From Segetibacter sp. (GTDB taxonomy: Bacteria > Bacteroidota > Bacteroidia > Chitinophagales > Chitinophagaceae): 64,000 bases of DNA. Where the stretch lies: positions 86,860-150,859 of the forward strand of contig JAQBNO010000110.1 in NCBI GenBank assembly GCA_028288485.1, read 5' to 3'. Under the pieces are notes generated by a model that did not search any database, was not told where the DNA came from, and worked only from the letters and a program-made list of their open reading frames with translations. Every line of letters starts with the position of its first letter. Within the stretch, counting starts at the first letter, position 1. Below, piece after piece: positions 17,469-28,000 of the stretch. Made by a program: the position numbers and the translations under genes.

Positions 17469-18149
17469 GTGAAGTCCCGGAACATTATTTTTCTAATACT
17501 GCTTATTTTGGTCATCGACCAGGTCTTTAAAGTTTATATTAAAACTCATTTTTATATTGGGCACGAGGTAAAAGTTCTAGGTTTGAACTGGTTTAGGCTA
17601 CATTTTGTTGAAAATGAAGGAATGGCATGGGGATGGAAAATGGGTGGTGAATGGGGCAAAGTCGCCCTTACTTTATTTCGCCTCGCTGCTGTAATAGCAG
17701 GTGTTTTCATTATTCGTGATTTTATCAGGAAGAAGTATCATACAGGTTTTATTTACTGCAGCGCCTTAATTTTTGCCGGTGCTTTAGGAAATTTGATCGA
17801 TAGCATGTTTTACGGGCTTATTTTTAATGATAGCGATCCGTATACTCAAAATGTCGCCGAAATTTTTCCGAAAGCTGGAGGTTATGCCGGTTTTTTACAT
17901 GGGAAAGTCGTTGACATGCTCTATTTCCCTTTAATAACCAATGCCCGTTACCCGTCATGGTTTCCCTTTTGGAACGGAGAAGAATTTGAGTTCTTTCGCC
18001 CGGTATTTAATATTGCAGACGCATCTATTTCAATAGGTGTAATCATTATCCTTCTATTCCAAAATCGATTTTTCAAGAAACACGAAGAACAGAAAAGTAT
18101 TGCAACAGAAAGCAATATGCCGGTAGATGATAATGTAACTGTTGTATAA
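17469..18149 (+). CDS. lspA: Signal peptidase II (lipoprotein signal peptidase)
   Basis: This 226-residue inner-membrane aspartyl protease cleaves lipoprotein signal peptides. The GTG start at 17469 gives MKSRNIIFLILLILVIDQVF, the standard LspA beginning, with the first helix containing the conserved Asp. Catalytic residues are Asp149 in GKVVDMLYF and Asp184 in FNIADASISIG. As in other Bacteroidota, an insert of about 30 residues (after GALGNLIDSMFYG) separates the conserved boxes, and the C-terminus has a hydrophilic tail. It is the last gene before a 580-base gap. Confidence 0.93.
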   Translation: MKSRNIIFLILLILVIDQVFKVYIKTHFYIGHEVKVLGLNWFRLHFVENEGMAWGWKMGGEWGKVALTLFRLAAVIAGVFIIRDFIRKKYHTGFIYCSALIFAGALGNLIDSMFYGLIFNDSDPYTQNVAEIFPKAGGYAGFLHGKVVDMLYFPLITNARYPSWFPFWNGEEFEFFRPVFNIADASISIGVIIILLFQNRFFKKHEEQKSIATESNMPVDDNVTVV

Positions 18150-18479
18150 GCGTAAGAATAATTGATCTTAATTCTACGATCGCTTTTCCGCTTATTTATG
18201 TGACTGTTAAAAACACCTATCTCTTATTGAGGTTCACTTAACCAACTCCGCTTTGCGAGGTAAACTACCTCCACAACTGCTATTTTCAAGGTAGCTCCCA
18301 ACGGAGAAAAACTGCAGTTTCCTGGCCTCTGAACGTGTAGCTGAGGGATCAATGTTGCTGCTACCCATCCTTCTGAAGGCACAGACTAAAAAAGAGGGTA
18401 GTAACAAAATCTGATGTTGATACCATAAAATAAGTATAGTTTACTTTAACCAGTATTACATCAAATACAAATGGCAACT

Positions 18480-18620
18480 AATATTTAGGTCCATTAAAAG
18501 CCTGTTCGGGAAAAGTTAGTCAGGAACAGTACGTTAAAAGAGATTGACACTACTTGTAACTTTTATAGGAACCGTGTAGAAGTTATTGCTGCCTGTGAAA
18601 CAAAACTGCGGATATATTTC
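18480..18620 (-). repeat. Degenerate copy of the dispersed repeat in a gene-free gap
   Basis: On the minus strand CAGTTTTGTTTCACAGGCAGC, a spacer, then GTGTCAATCTCTTTTAACG and TACTG resemble the family with an internal insertion. It would lie 3' of the minus-strand lipoprotein gene. The rest of the 18150-18668 gap holds nothing else I can name. Confidence 0.3.
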
Positions 18621-18668
18621 AGTTGGCAGTTTAATTAAAAGCCATGCAACGAAGACGACCCTGAATAA

Positions 18669-18703
18669 AAAATGGCTGTCTCTACATTTGAGACAGCCAT
18701 TTT
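18669..18703. terminator. Bidirectional terminator after the lipoprotein gene
   Basis: Perfect 14-bp arms AAAATGGCTGTCTC and GAGACAGCCATTTT with loop TACATTT. It lies 31 bases beyond the stop of the minus-strand gene. Confidence 0.85.
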
Positions 18704-18733
18704 AAAAATATTATAACCTCGCTATCTACTCGG

Positions 18734-19942
18734 CTAAGGTACTTTCGCTTTAAACTTCCCTCCCGTAATCGTTATTTTTTGATTAGCGGGGTTTAGCGCC
18801 GTTCCATTGAATGTTCCTTCTACTACTTTCGTTATGTCGTTATATGCTGTAATAACTACTGTTACCTCGACGCCTGTTGAACCGGGATGTGCTTCATAAA
18901 TCAAATCGAGGTTGGCATTATTCTTATAAAATTCGAAAATTGAATTGGTTGAAGTTTTATAAGTTCCCGTTTTAACTACTTTGGAAGCACCTGAAATAGC
19001 AACGAAGATTACCATACCCGTATCCTGGCTTTTATTAAGGCCATAAAGCTCTAAAATGATGGCGTTGGGAGAGTCTGTTATTGCGACGTCATCAAAATGT
19101 CCTTGATATGAGTTCTGTCCCTGGCTGAACTTCCAGGCGGTGTCGATCTTATTTATATCTGTAATGGGTGTGCCGCCTCCACCACCGCCTGTACCAGTAG
19201 TGTCAGCCGCGGCAACGTTTACTACAAAGCTGCAATTACTGGTGCCTGCTGTAACAGGCATTGTAGCGTTTCCTAATTTCGTAGGTGTACCGCTCGCTTG
19301 AAGCGTAACAGGTTGACTTCCTAATTTTGTAAAGTTTCCTGCAGTACTAAACTTCATTCCATTGACTGTAGAGGTAGCAATTGAGTAACCACCTACACTG
19401 GCAACATTTACCTGTAGAATAACTTTATTGGCGGTACCAAGTGGAGTTCCAACTTTATAAGTACCCTGTATAGTAGCATTTGTACATGATGTGGGCGATC
19501 CCACTAATGAATAATTTGCACCAACAGCTCCAATCACCGGTATTGTAAAAGTGCAGGTACTGTTATTAAAGGTTACCCGAAAATCAGTATTCTCGGCCAG
19601 CGTTGGCTTCCCTTTTGCTTTCAGCTTTATACTTTGAAGTCCTGTATCGATTGCCAAACCCGAGTCCTGGAATGAAATACCATTTTGAAGATCGGTGTAA
19701 ATTTTATAGTTACCGGGTGTGGTAATATGAGCCATAACAGTAACATAATTACTGTCTCCCATGTCACTGTCCTGCGTGTATAATCCACTAATTGTTATCG
19801 GTTGACAATCACCTGAAGAGCTTTTAAGGCTGCCGGTAGCCGCAACATTACCAAAACCCGTTTCAAAGCTTAGCTCTTTTTGGCAGGCCGCAAAAAAGAA
19901 AAAGCCCGCCACAACTATTGCCAAATACTTTAATGTTTTCAT
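18734..19942 (-). CDS. Lipoprotein with two tandem repeat domains
   Basis: The signal peptide ends in a lipobox (FFFFAAC) with lipidated Cys20, so the product is an anchored lipoprotein. Residues about 46-136 and 153-245 are two copies of the same beta-rich domain. Each starts with a cysteine (CQPITISGLYTQ / CTNATIQGTYKV), has matching centres (GNYKIYTDLQNGISF / GGYSIATSTVNGMKF) and ends with a cysteine segment (STCTFTIPV / SNCSFVVNV), suggesting one disulfide per domain. A glycine linker (GTGGGGGGTP) leads to a C-terminal domain of about 140 residues that I do not recognise. It may bind sugars or surface partners, but that is a guess. Confidence 0.8.
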   Translation of the reverse strand: MKTLKYLAIVVAGFFFFAACQKELSFETGFGNVAATGSLKSSSGDCQPITISGLYTQDSDMGDSNYVTVMAHITTPGNYKIYTDLQNGISFQDSGLAIDTGLQSIKLKAKGKPTLAENTDFRVTFNNSTCTFTIPVIGAVGANYSLVGSPTSCTNATIQGTYKVGTPLGTANKVILQVNVASVGGYSIATSTVNGMKFSTAGNFTKLGSQPVTLQASGTPTKLGNATMPVTAGTSNCSFVVNVAAADTTGTGGGGGGTPITDINKIDTAWKFSQGQNSYQGHFDDVAITDSPNAIILELYGLNKSQDTGMVIFVAISGASKVVKTGTYKTSTNSIFEFYKNNANLDLIYEAHPGSTGVEVTVVITAYNDITKVVEGTFNGTALNPANQKITITGGKFKAKVP

Positions 19943-20016
19943 GCGACAAAGAAAAAGTTTTTTATTGAAAGAATTTTAGGCAAGATTTTATTTATTCCAT
20001 CAATAACGCTGCCTAA

Positions 20017-20044
20017 AGATATCTATTGTTGTTTTGTGATATCT
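20017..20044. repeat. AGATATC / GATATCT inverted repeat upstream of the lipoprotein gene
   Basis: Two 7-base arms with a 14-base spacer, 75 bases upstream of the lipoprotein start. It has the form of an operator, but no regulator is encoded beside it. The rest of the 19943-20189 gap is AT-rich and featureless. Confidence 0.3.
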
Positions 20045-20189
20045 ACAACACTTTTTTTAACTTTTCGTAAGTTTTTCCATAAGTTTAAAACAATTAATTA
20101 AAAAAGTTAAAGCAACTATCATAATATCGACAGCCTGTATTGTAACGAAAACTGGAAAACTTACTTGTTTCATTACCCACCGAATTATC

Positions 20190-21185
20190 CTATATTATGA
20201 TGCCATTACCTTGCAAATCCGGTTTTTGAACGATAGCATTAATATTGGATAAGGTAACCACTGCTATTTGAGTGAGTGCCTCGCTTGTAAAGAAACCCTG
20301 GTGGGCAGTAATTAATACATTTGAAAAGCTCATCAGTCGCGATATAACATCATCTAAAATAATTCCGCCCGATAGGTCCCGGAAGAATAATTTTTCCTCC
20401 TGTTCATAAACATCAATTCCCACATAACCGAGTTTACCCGATTTCAGCCCTTCAATTACTGCCTTTGTATCCACCAGTCCACCACGGCTTGTATTAATCA
20501 GCATAGCGCCGGTCTTCATCATTTCAATTGTATCTTGGTTAATAAGATTATGGGTTTGTTCATTCAAAGGCGAATGCAAAGAAATAATATCGCTTTCTGA
20601 AATCAGGTCAATTAACGGCAGGTATGTGACTCCCCACGACTCCACTTCTTTGTTGGCAATTAGGTCGAAGGCCAAAACTTTACATCCGAAACCAAGCATA
20701 ATTTTACAAAAAGCACGGCCAATATTACCTGTTCCTATAACCCCTACTGTTTTGTTGTGCAGATCAAAGCCAAGTAATCCGTTTAGCGAAAAGTTTTGTT
20801 CACGCACCCGGTTATAAGCCTTGTGTGTTTTCCGGTTTAGCGTCAGTATCATGGCTACGGCATGTTCTGCAACTGCTTCGGGGGAGTATGCCGGCACCCG
20901 ACAAACTTTTATATTATTTTCCTTTGCGGCGCCGAGATCAATATTATTAAAGCCGGCACACCTGAGTGCTATTATTTTAACTCCTTTTTCCGCCAGGCAT
21001 TCAATAACTTCTTTAGAAACCTTGTCGTTTACAAACACACAAACAGCCACGCTATTTGTAACAAGGTTAACGGTCTTTTCATCCAATCCTGCTTCTATAA
21101 ACTCTAATTCGAAGTCGAAATCACCATTGTGCTTAATAAAAAATTCCTTGTCGTAAGGCTGGGTGGAGAAGAACGTTATTTTCAT
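20190..21185 (-). CDS. D-lactate dehydrogenase-like 2-hydroxyacid dehydrogenase
   Basis: This 331-residue protein belongs to the D-isomer-specific 2-hydroxyacid dehydrogenases and resembles fermentative LdhA. The NAD-binding motif GTGNIG is at 151-156. The catalytic Arg234 (NTSRGGLVD), Glu261 (GIDVYEQEE) and His295 (LITAHQGFFT) are all present. The likely reaction is pyruvate to D-lactate with NADH. The gene stands alone between two gaps. I am confident of the family and moderately so of the substrate. Confidence 0.87.
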   Translation of the reverse strand: MKITFFSTQPYDKEFFIKHNGDFDFELEFIEAGLDEKTVNLVTNSVAVCVFVNDKVSKEVIECLAEKGVKIIALRCAGFNNIDLGAAKENNIKVCRVPAYSPEAVAEHAVAMILTLNRKTHKAYNRVREQNFSLNGLLGFDLHNKTVGVIGTGNIGRAFCKIMLGFGCKVLAFDLIANKEVESWGVTYLPLIDLISESDIISLHSPLNEQTHNLINQDTIEMMKTGAMLINTSRGGLVDTKAVIEGLKSGKLGYVGIDVYEQEEKLFFRDLSGGIILDDVISRLMSFSNVLITAHQGFFTSEALTQIAVVTLSNINAIVQKPDLQGNGIII

Positions 21186-21325
21186 TATTTAATACTTTGA
21201 AAGCCGAAATAGATTGAAGTTAGCTGCAATTAAATTAAAAAAGCAGTAAGTAGATGTGATTATAATTCCTTCAGGCAATGATTTCCATCATTATTGGCAT
21301 AGTAAATTGGCTGCAAAGCTTTGTT

Positions 21326-21460
21326 TTTTTTTGTTACCGGCTGTAGTCACCTGGTCAGCATCCTTGCCACGCTCGCTTGTACTGTAACCCATTATTTAGC
21401 GTGCGGTTTTTATCCTTTGCCTTTCGAACGGTACCCTCAAGTTGCCGAAGGGGTTACACT
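21326..21460 (+). repeat. Dispersed bipartite repeat, long form
   Basis: TTTTTTTTTTGTTACCGGC, spacer, CATCCTTGCCACGCTCGC, TTGTACTGTAA (21359-21388), then TTATTTAGCGTGCGGTTTT. The arms CCACGCT and AGCGTG can pair. It is not 3' of a same-strand gene. The surrounding 21186-21840 gap shows no coding remnant I can name. Confidence 0.85.
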
Positions 21461-21840
21461 CTTGTGCTGTTAATACAATACTTCGCAGCTTACAAAACAG
21501 GTAAACTTGCGCCGGTCATTCTTTTGTTATTTGGATATCCTGGTTTGAATTATTCCATTTCCCGGCATTAAACTCTTGTTACTAATTTTTTCGGGTGGGC
21601 AATTTCGTCAACCGCCCCCAACTCTTACCGCCTTCCTGATTAGGTTGCCAGCAGCTATTCGCCGACTTCATTTATTTATCATTTTAAACGTAAGGCTATT
21701 CCTTTAATAATAATAGCCGCTCCAAAAAATGAAACGGCTGTTATCATTTGATTAGCCCGGAAGTCATCGGACTTGAGCTAGAAAGGTTGTTGCTGATGAG
21801 CCTTTTCCGGTTGGCAACATTGCTAAAACCCGACAGTAAC

Positions 21841-21908
21841 AGTATAAGAGTACCGGGTGGCGGAACGATGCCTACTCGAATTGCTGCGGCCTGGCTCAAA
21901 AAAAAATC
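21841..21908 (-). repeat. Degenerate copy of the dispersed repeat after fumC
   Basis: On the minus strand a T-run beginning at the fumC stop is followed by GAGCCAGGC, a spacer, CATCGTTCCGCCAC and ACTCTTATACTG (core 21841-21870). It is a worn copy in the same orientation as fumC, directly 3' of it. Confidence 0.55.
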
Positions 21909-23313
21909 ACTTCAACTCACCTACCATGTTAGCCGGAATAACCAATTGGTCGAATTCTTCAGAAGTTACATATCCAAGTTTAACAGCCATTTCTTTCAAC
22001 GTAGTTCCCTCTCTGTGTGCTTTTTGTGCAATTTCCGCCGCTTTATAATAACCGATCTTGGTATTTAACGACGTAACAAGCATTAAGCTGTTGTCGACGT
22101 GTTTTTTAATATTTGCTTCGATGGCTTCTATGCCAACCGCACATTTATCGTTAAAGCTTACACAACCATCGCCAATTAACCTCGCACTATGGAGGAAGTT
22201 ATAGATCATTACCGGTTTAAACACGTTCAATTCGAAGTGGCCCATGGCTCCACCAACATTTATAGAAACGTCGTTACCCATAACCTGCGCAGAAATCATG
22301 GTTAGCGCTTCACTTTGAGTGGGGTTTACTTTACCTGGCATTATAGAAGATCCTGGTTCGTTGTCGGGAATAAATATTTCACCGATACCGCTTCGTGGGC
22401 CGGAAGACAACATCCGGATGTCGTTCGCAATCTTCATCAGGCTTACTGCAACAGTTTTCAACGCTCCGTGAGCTTCTACAATCGCGTCGTGTGCAGCAAG
22501 GGCTTCAAATTTATTTTCGGCAGTTATAAAAGGCAGCCCGGTCAGTTGCGCAATATATTTTGCAACATTTTCTGAATAGCCCTTAGGTGTATTAATACCT
22601 GTTCCTACCGCAGTGCCTCCTAACGCAAGCTCTGTTAAATGCGCAAGAGTATTATTGATGGCCTTTAACCCGTGGTCTAACTGGCTTACATAACCGCTAA
22701 TTTCCTGACCAAGTGTAAGAGGTGTTGCGTCCATGAAATGGGTACGGCCAATTTTAACCACATGCATGAACTGCCTGCTTTTTTCTGCAAGCGTATCTCG
22801 CAGTTTTTTTATACCCGGAATGGTTACTTCAGTGAGGATTTTATAAGCAGCAATATGCATAGCCGTCGGAAAAGTATCGTTGGACGACTGCGATTTGTTT
22901 ACATCGTCATTAGGGTGCAGGAACTTTTCTTTATCAGTTAATTCACCGCCTTTTATTACGTGACCACGGTAAGCGACCACTTCGTTTACATTCATGTTGC
23001 TTTGTGTGCCGCTCCCGGTTTGCCATACTACAAGTGGAAACTGGTCGTCGAGTTTGCCTTCCAATATCTCATCGCACACCTGTCCTATTAAGTCACTTTT
23101 TTCCTTAGGCAAAACACCCGCATCTACATTGGTAAGTGCTGCCGCTTTCTTAAGATATGCAAAGGCTTTAATGATCTCTTTCGGCATCTTGTTTATATCC
23201 TGTGCTATCTTGAAATTCTCGATACTGCGTTGGGTTTGAGCGCCCCAATAGACATGAGAAGGCACTTTTACTTCGCCCATCGTATCTTTTTCTATCCGGT
23301 AATCCATATTCAT
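21907..23313 (-). CDS. fumC: Class II fumarate hydratase
   Basis: This 468-residue oxygen-stable fumarase interconverts fumarate and malate in the citric acid cycle. The signature [13 protein letters not shown] is at 321-333, the conserved [10 protein letters not shown] at about 189-198 carries the active-site His192, and the [12 protein letters not shown] segment (101-112) is intact. It may start at either of two ATGs two codons apart (23313 or 23307). The DNA upstream has a good promoter. Confidence 0.96.
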   Translation of the reverse strand: MNMDYRIEKDTMGEVKVPSHVYWGAQTQRSIENFKIAQDINKMPKEIIKAFAYLKKAAALTNVDAGVLPKEKSDLIGQVCDEILEGKLDDQFPLVVWQTGSGTQSNMNVNEVVAYRGHVIKGGELTDKEKFLHPNDDVNKSQSSNDTFPTAMHIAAYKILTEVTIPGIKKLRDTLAEKSRQFMHVVKIGRTHFMDATPLTLGQEISGYVSQLDHGLKAINNTLAHLTELALGGTAVGTGINTPKGYSENVAKYIAQLTGLPFITAENKFEALAAHDAIVEAHGALKTVAVSLMKIANDIRMLSSGPRSGIGEIFIPDNEPGSSIMPGKVNPTQSEALTMISAQVMGNDVSINVGGAMGHFELNVFKPVMIYNFLHSARLIGDGCVSFNDKCAVGIEAIEANIKKHVDNSLMLVTSLNTKIGYYKAAEIAQKAHREGTTLKEMAVKLGYVTSEEFDQLVIPANMVGELK

Positions 23314-23389
23314 TTGTTTAAATTGTTAATGGCTATCTAGCTGAAAGATTGTATAAAAAGATGCAAAAAATAACTGGAAAAAGCCCACT

Positions 23390-23421
23390 CAAAAGTATGT
23401 AAGCATGGCGCTGTCTTACAA
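23390..23421 (-). promoter_or_regulatory. Promoter of fumC (TTG-N21-TACTTTTG)
   Basis: On the minus strand TTG (23419-23421) and TACTTTTG (23390-23397) are 21 bases apart, within the Bacteroidota range. The leader would be about 70 bases. The gap from here to 23782 shows no recognisable gene; a 76-codon plus-strand frame in it looks like chance. Confidence 0.6.
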
Positions 23422-23782
23422 ATACAAACGGATTTTGATACTACGCCTGAAAAATTAACTTCCTCCGAATTTCCCGGCAAAATTAACTTCTTTTACTATT
23501 AATAGTGCTGCTTCAAAGCAGGAAGATAACGGATAAGAATTTTTGGAGTGGCTTGAACGAACTCTTTTCCGATGGTAACGAGCCGATTATTTTTTCATTT
23601 AAATTCTCTTATTATAATCTGCCTTTATTAATTCCATGGCAGGTATTACGCTTTCACCACCTTATTCTGTATCCCCGTGTTTTACTGAATGTGGAAACAC
23701 ATATAACCAATTTTCTTATTAGCCTCTACATTTAAAACCGTACTATTTTATAAAATCATGAATTTTTACTTACTATAAATGA

Positions 23783-23790
23783 TATTTTTG
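23783..23790 (+). promoter_or_regulatory. Putative -7 element of the acetyltransferase gene
   Basis: TATTTTTG, about 34 bases before the ATG; the -33 element is not clear. Confidence 0.5.
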
Positions 23791-23824
23791 TGAGGATTAA
23801 TTAATTTGTAAGCTAAACAGCAAT

Positions 23825-24253
23825 ATGCCATTAAAAATAATCGATTACGGCAGCAAGGAATATAAGCAGATGGTGGAGTTACGCAGGCAAATTTTGCGGA
23901 AACCGTTAGGGCTTGACTTTACCCCTGAAGACCTGGAAAAAGAAAAAAATGATTTGCTGATTGCTGCCTACGAGGATGACCAAATGCTTGGTTGTTGCAT
24001 GCTTACCCAGGTTGAACCTGATACAGTCAGGTTGAGACAAATGGCCGTAAAAGCAGGCCTCCAGGGGAAAGGTATTGGCCGGGTTTTAATGCAGTTTGCA
24101 GAAAACATTGCGCGGGACCGTGGAAATAAAAAATTAACCATGCATGCCCGAAAATCGGCCGCCGGTTTTTATGAAAAATTAGGATACCAGCTTACAGGGG
24201 AAGAATTTACAGAAGTAACAATACCTCACTATATCATGGAAAAATATTTGTAG
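23825..24253 (+). CDS. GNAT family N-acetyltransferase
   Basis: This 142-residue single-domain GNAT protein has the acetyl-CoA loop in RQMAVKAGLQGKGIGRVLM (about 71-89), with the Q-G-x-G-x-G/A pattern as QGKGIG. The C-terminal FYEKLGYQLTGEEF (about 114-127) is the usual motif B region. Substrate unknown. Its stop codon is directly adjacent to the stop of the convergent YcxB-like gene. Confidence 0.87.
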   Translation: MPLKIIDYGSKEYKQMVELRRQILRKPLGLDFTPEDLEKEKNDLLIAAYEDDQMLGCCMLTQVEPDTVRLRQMAVKAGLQGKGIGRVLMQFAENIARDRGNKKLTMHARKSAAGFYEKLGYQLTGEEFTEVTIPHYIMEKYL

Positions 24254-24736
24254 CTATTTCTTTTTCCCTATTCTTTCATGCAGCAGTCTTCGCAGGTCAT
24301 CTAAATTACCATCCTTTTCAACGGCAGCCTTTGGCACTAAAAAGAATGACCGGCTGTCGAAGTATAAGTGAATAAAATGCGGACTTTCAACATATGATGT
24401 AAATTTTGCCCAGTTCCATTCAGTATATCCGCGCTCATTTTCCACACGTACCCGGTGCTCCCCAAAAGTCATCTTAAAAGTATCTTTGAATGTAGAAGCT
24501 TTATTATAAACAGTGTTAGGTAAAATAAACCAAAAGCAAGCCATTAAACCTACCCATAATATGGAACTTACCAGGAACGCAACCGCGGAGACTTTTCGAA
24601 AATAGAATAGTGCGGCGGCAAATATGGCAAATACATTAACCAAGATCATCAAAGCCCTTACTTCTGTTCGTCCTATAAAATGATACCTGAGCGCTTGTAT
24701 CACCAACTTCTTGTCGTAAGCAAAAAAAATTTCCAT
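24254..24736 (-). CDS. YcxB-like domain membrane protein
   Basis: From the ATG at 24736 the product is 160 residues: an N-terminal soluble strand (MEIFFAYDKKLVIQALRYHF), two membrane helices (about 30-75) and a C-terminal YcxB-like domain (DTFKMTFGEHRVRVENERGYTEWNW onward). A start seven codons upstream is less likely because the family begins at ME-I-F-YD. It is an uncharacterised inner-membrane protein. The two convergent stop codons touch with no spacer. Confidence 0.75.
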   Translation of the reverse strand: MEIFFAYDKKLVIQALRYHFIGRTEVRALMILVNVFAIFAAALFYFRKVSAVAFLVSSILWVGLMACFWFILPNTVYNKASTFKDTFKMTFGEHRVRVENERGYTEWNWAKFTSYVESPHFIHLYFDSRSFFLVPKAAVEKDGNLDDLRRLLHERIGKKK

Positions 24737-24901
24737 GAAAGAATTTTGGAACACCAAAAGTAATTAAAAGAGGTCCGACTGGCAAAAACTACTTGCCTGA
24801 TGAAATACCTCCACTTTAATTTCGTGTCACTTACTTATACTTAACGTTTTTATTGCAGCCGTTAATAAAACAGCCTGTTGTTTGCTTATTAGAATTACTG
24901 G

Positions 24902-24966
24902 CGGTCGAAGTGTGCGACGCAACAATTTCGAACAAAGATCTTCGGTTGATTACCAAAAAAAACTTC
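24902..24966 (-). repeat. Dispersed bipartite repeat (copy 6)
   Basis: On the minus strand a run of eight Ts, GGTAATCAACC, spacer, GTTGCGTCGCACACTTCGACCG. It lies 3' of the ribonucleotide reductase gene on the same strand, beyond its terminator. The rest of 24737-25022 holds nothing else. Confidence 0.85.
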
Positions 24967-25022
24967 ATCTCTCCCTGGAGACTATTAATAACAATATACC
25001 AGGCCGCAAAAATATCCCTAAC

Positions 25023-25053
25023 AAAAAACCCCTGATATTTTACATCAAGGGTT
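25023..25053 (-). terminator. Terminator of the ribonucleotide reductase gene
   Basis: On the minus strand AACCCTTGAT, loop, ATCAGGGGTT followed by TTTTGTT. Confidence 0.8.
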
Positions 25054-25077
25054 CTTAGCGCTTTTATCCTAAAAAAC

Positions 25078-28000
25078 TTAACTACATCCCATACTGTTAC
25101 CGCAGTTCAGGCACTTGTAACAAGTACCGCTACGAAGCGTAATGTGGCCGCAGGTATTACAGGCAGGCGCATCGCTTTGCATATTTTTGGCGGCAGCATT
25201 TACTGCATCTAAACCCGCTTCAACTTTTGAAGCAATCTTTTGCTTTTGCGGCTGAGTAACATGTGAACCATTTAAGGACGCAGAAGGTGTAATCCTAATA
25301 CTGCTGAGTTCGTTCTTGTCGTCTACGTCATCGCCGAGATTGCTTAGCTCCGGCTTATCCAATACATGAACCAAATCGGTGCGGCCCATATATTCGTAAG
25401 CAAGGCAACGGAATATGAAGTCAACAATTGAAGTGGTTGTTTTAATATTTGGATGATCGACCATTCCCGCAGGTTCGAACTTAGTAAATACGAACTTTTC
25501 AACAAACTCTTCTAACGGAACTCCATATTGAAGACCGACAGAAACGGCAATGGCAAAACAGTTCATGAGACTGCGTAGGGTGGAGCCCTCTTTAGCAAGG
25601 TCGATAAATATTTCCCCTAATGTATTATCGTTGTATTCACCGGTACGTAAGAATATAACCTGCCCGCCAATTTTTGCCTTTTGTGTAAAGCCGCGACGTT
25701 TGCCTGGCAAAGATTTGCGTTGTACAATATCACTTAGTTTACGCTTCAGTTGAGTATCGGTAGAAGCGTGCATACGCTTCGTAACCTCTTCCAATAACTC
25801 CTCAACAGTTAATTTACTAAGGTCAACGATGTTCGATTGGGGTTGTTCTACTTCTGCTTTCGTTTCTTCGGCTTCAGTAACTTTCTTTTTCTTATCGCTT
25901 TTGTTGCTAAGGGGCTGAGAAAGTTTAGACCCATCGCGGTATAATGCATTTGCTTTTAAACCCAGTTGCCAGCTAAGCATATAACAATCTGCGATCTCTT
26001 CAACCGATGCTTCGTTTGGAAGATTAATGGTTTTTGAAATGGCTCCGCTGATAAACGGCTGAGTAGCACCCATCATACGGATGTGACCGTAAGCATGAAT
26101 AAAACGTTCACCCTTTTTACCACATTTGTTTGCACAGTCAAAAACCGATAAATGCTCCGGTTTTAAGTAAGGTGCACCTTCCACCGTCATCGTACCACAG
26201 ATATAATCGTTTGCAGCGTCTATTTGTTCATCGGTAAAACCAAGTGCTTCCAACAAGTTGAAGTTCCAGTCGCTGTACTCTGCCGCAGTAAAGCCTAATC
26301 TTTCAAGGCAGGCTTCACCCAATGCAAACCTGTTGAATACAAAACTTATTTCGAATGCAGCTTTTACAGCTTCACTTAGCTTTTGAATTTCTTCAGCAAT
26401 AAATCCTTTTTCGCTTAATGATTGAGGATTGATAAATGGAGCCCCGTCGAAAGTTCCGGAACCAACAGCATATTTAATAATTGCATCCGCTTCTTTAGCA
26501 GTATACTTTAGGTTTTTTAATGCCTGGGGAACCGATTGGTTGATAATCTTAAAATAACCGCCACCGCTTAATTTTTTAAATTTAACCAGTGCAAAATCAG
26601 GTTCAACACCAGTCGTATCGCAGTCCATTACTAAACCGATTGTTCCGGTTGGAGCGATAACTGTTGTCTGAGCATTTCTATAACCGTATTTTTCACCCAT
26701 TTCAACAGCATCATCCCAGGCTTTGCAGGCAGCAGTTAACAGGTAATCAGGACAATATTGTGCTTTTATACCTTGTGGCTTAAGGCTTAATTTTTCATAA
26801 CTGTCTGCATCGTAAGCGGCTAAACGGTGATTACGAATAACACGCAGCATATCTTCTTTATTCTCCTCGTAACGAACAAATGGACCCTGGTATTTCGCTA
26901 TTTCCGCACTAGTGCTATAAGCAACACCTGTCATGATAGCTGAAATAGCCCCCGCAATACCACGAGCTTCCTCGCTGTCGTAAGCAATACCGCTAACCAT
27001 TAGTACACTTCCCAGGTTGGCAAAGCCAAGACCCAGGGTTCTGTATTCATAAGAAAGCTGTGCCACTTCTTTACTTGGAAATTGCGCCATTAAAACAGAA
27101 ACTTCCAAAACCACTGTCCATAAGCGGCAGGTATATTCAAAACCTTCTACATCAAACTGGTTAGTATCGTCGTCATGAAACTTCCTGAGGTTAACTGAAG
27201 CCAGGTTACAGGCTGTGTTGTCGAGGAACATATACTCAGAGCATGGATTAGAAGCCCTGATCTCTCCGCCTTTAGGACAAGTGTGCCATTCGTTAATGGT
27301 GGTGTTGTATTGTGTACCAGGATCAGCGCATCTCCAGGCAGCATAAGAAATTTTGTTCCACAATTCTTTTGAAGAGATCTTCCTCATTACCCGGCCATCT
27401 GTTCTTGCTTTCAGTTCCCAGTCTTCACCTTTCTCCAGCTTCTCAAAGAATTCGTTTGGAATACGAACCGAGTTATTAGAGTTTTGGCCCGAGACGGTGC
27501 GATAAGCCTCTCCTTCGTAGTCACTGGCATAACCGGCAGCTATTAAAGCCCCTACTTTCTTTTCCTCTTCAACTTTCCAATCAATAAAATTCACAATTTC
27601 AGGATGGTCAAGATCCAAACAGACCATTTTTGCGGCGCGACGTGTTGTTCCACCACTTTTAATTGCTCCTGCTGCCCTGTCACCTATCTTCAAAAAACTC
27701 ATCAAACCACTTGATGTACCGCCACCACTTAGCTTCTCTCCCTCAGCCCGAATATTAGAGAAGTTAGATCCAACACCCGACCCATATTTAAAAATTCTTG
27801 CTTCACGTACCCACAGATCCATTATACCGCCGTCACCCACCAAATCATCATCAACACTTAAAATGAAACATGCATGAGGCTGAGGCCTTTCGTATGCCGA
27901 TGTCGATTTTTTTAGTACCCCATCGTTCTGATCCACAAAATAATGCCCTTGTGGTTTTCCGGTAATTCCATAACTCTCATACAAACCGGTGTTGAACCAC

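Noticed and set aside
18250..18400. Possible further repeat copy (TTTCCTGGCC ... GTTGCTGCTACCC)
   Set aside because: Only loose similarity to the consensus; I cannot separate it from chance.
21377..22068. Several plus-strand frames near and opposite the end of fumC
   Set aside because: They are shadows of fumC or run through the repeat copies; none shows a family pattern.
23505..23735. 76-codon plus-strand frame in the gap before the acetyltransferase gene
   Set aside because: AT-rich chance composition, TTG-type start, no recognisable domain and no promoter at a suitable place.
24853..25035. 60-codon plus-strand frame
   Set aside because: It runs through a dispersed repeat and the ribonucleotide reductase terminator, so it is not a gene.
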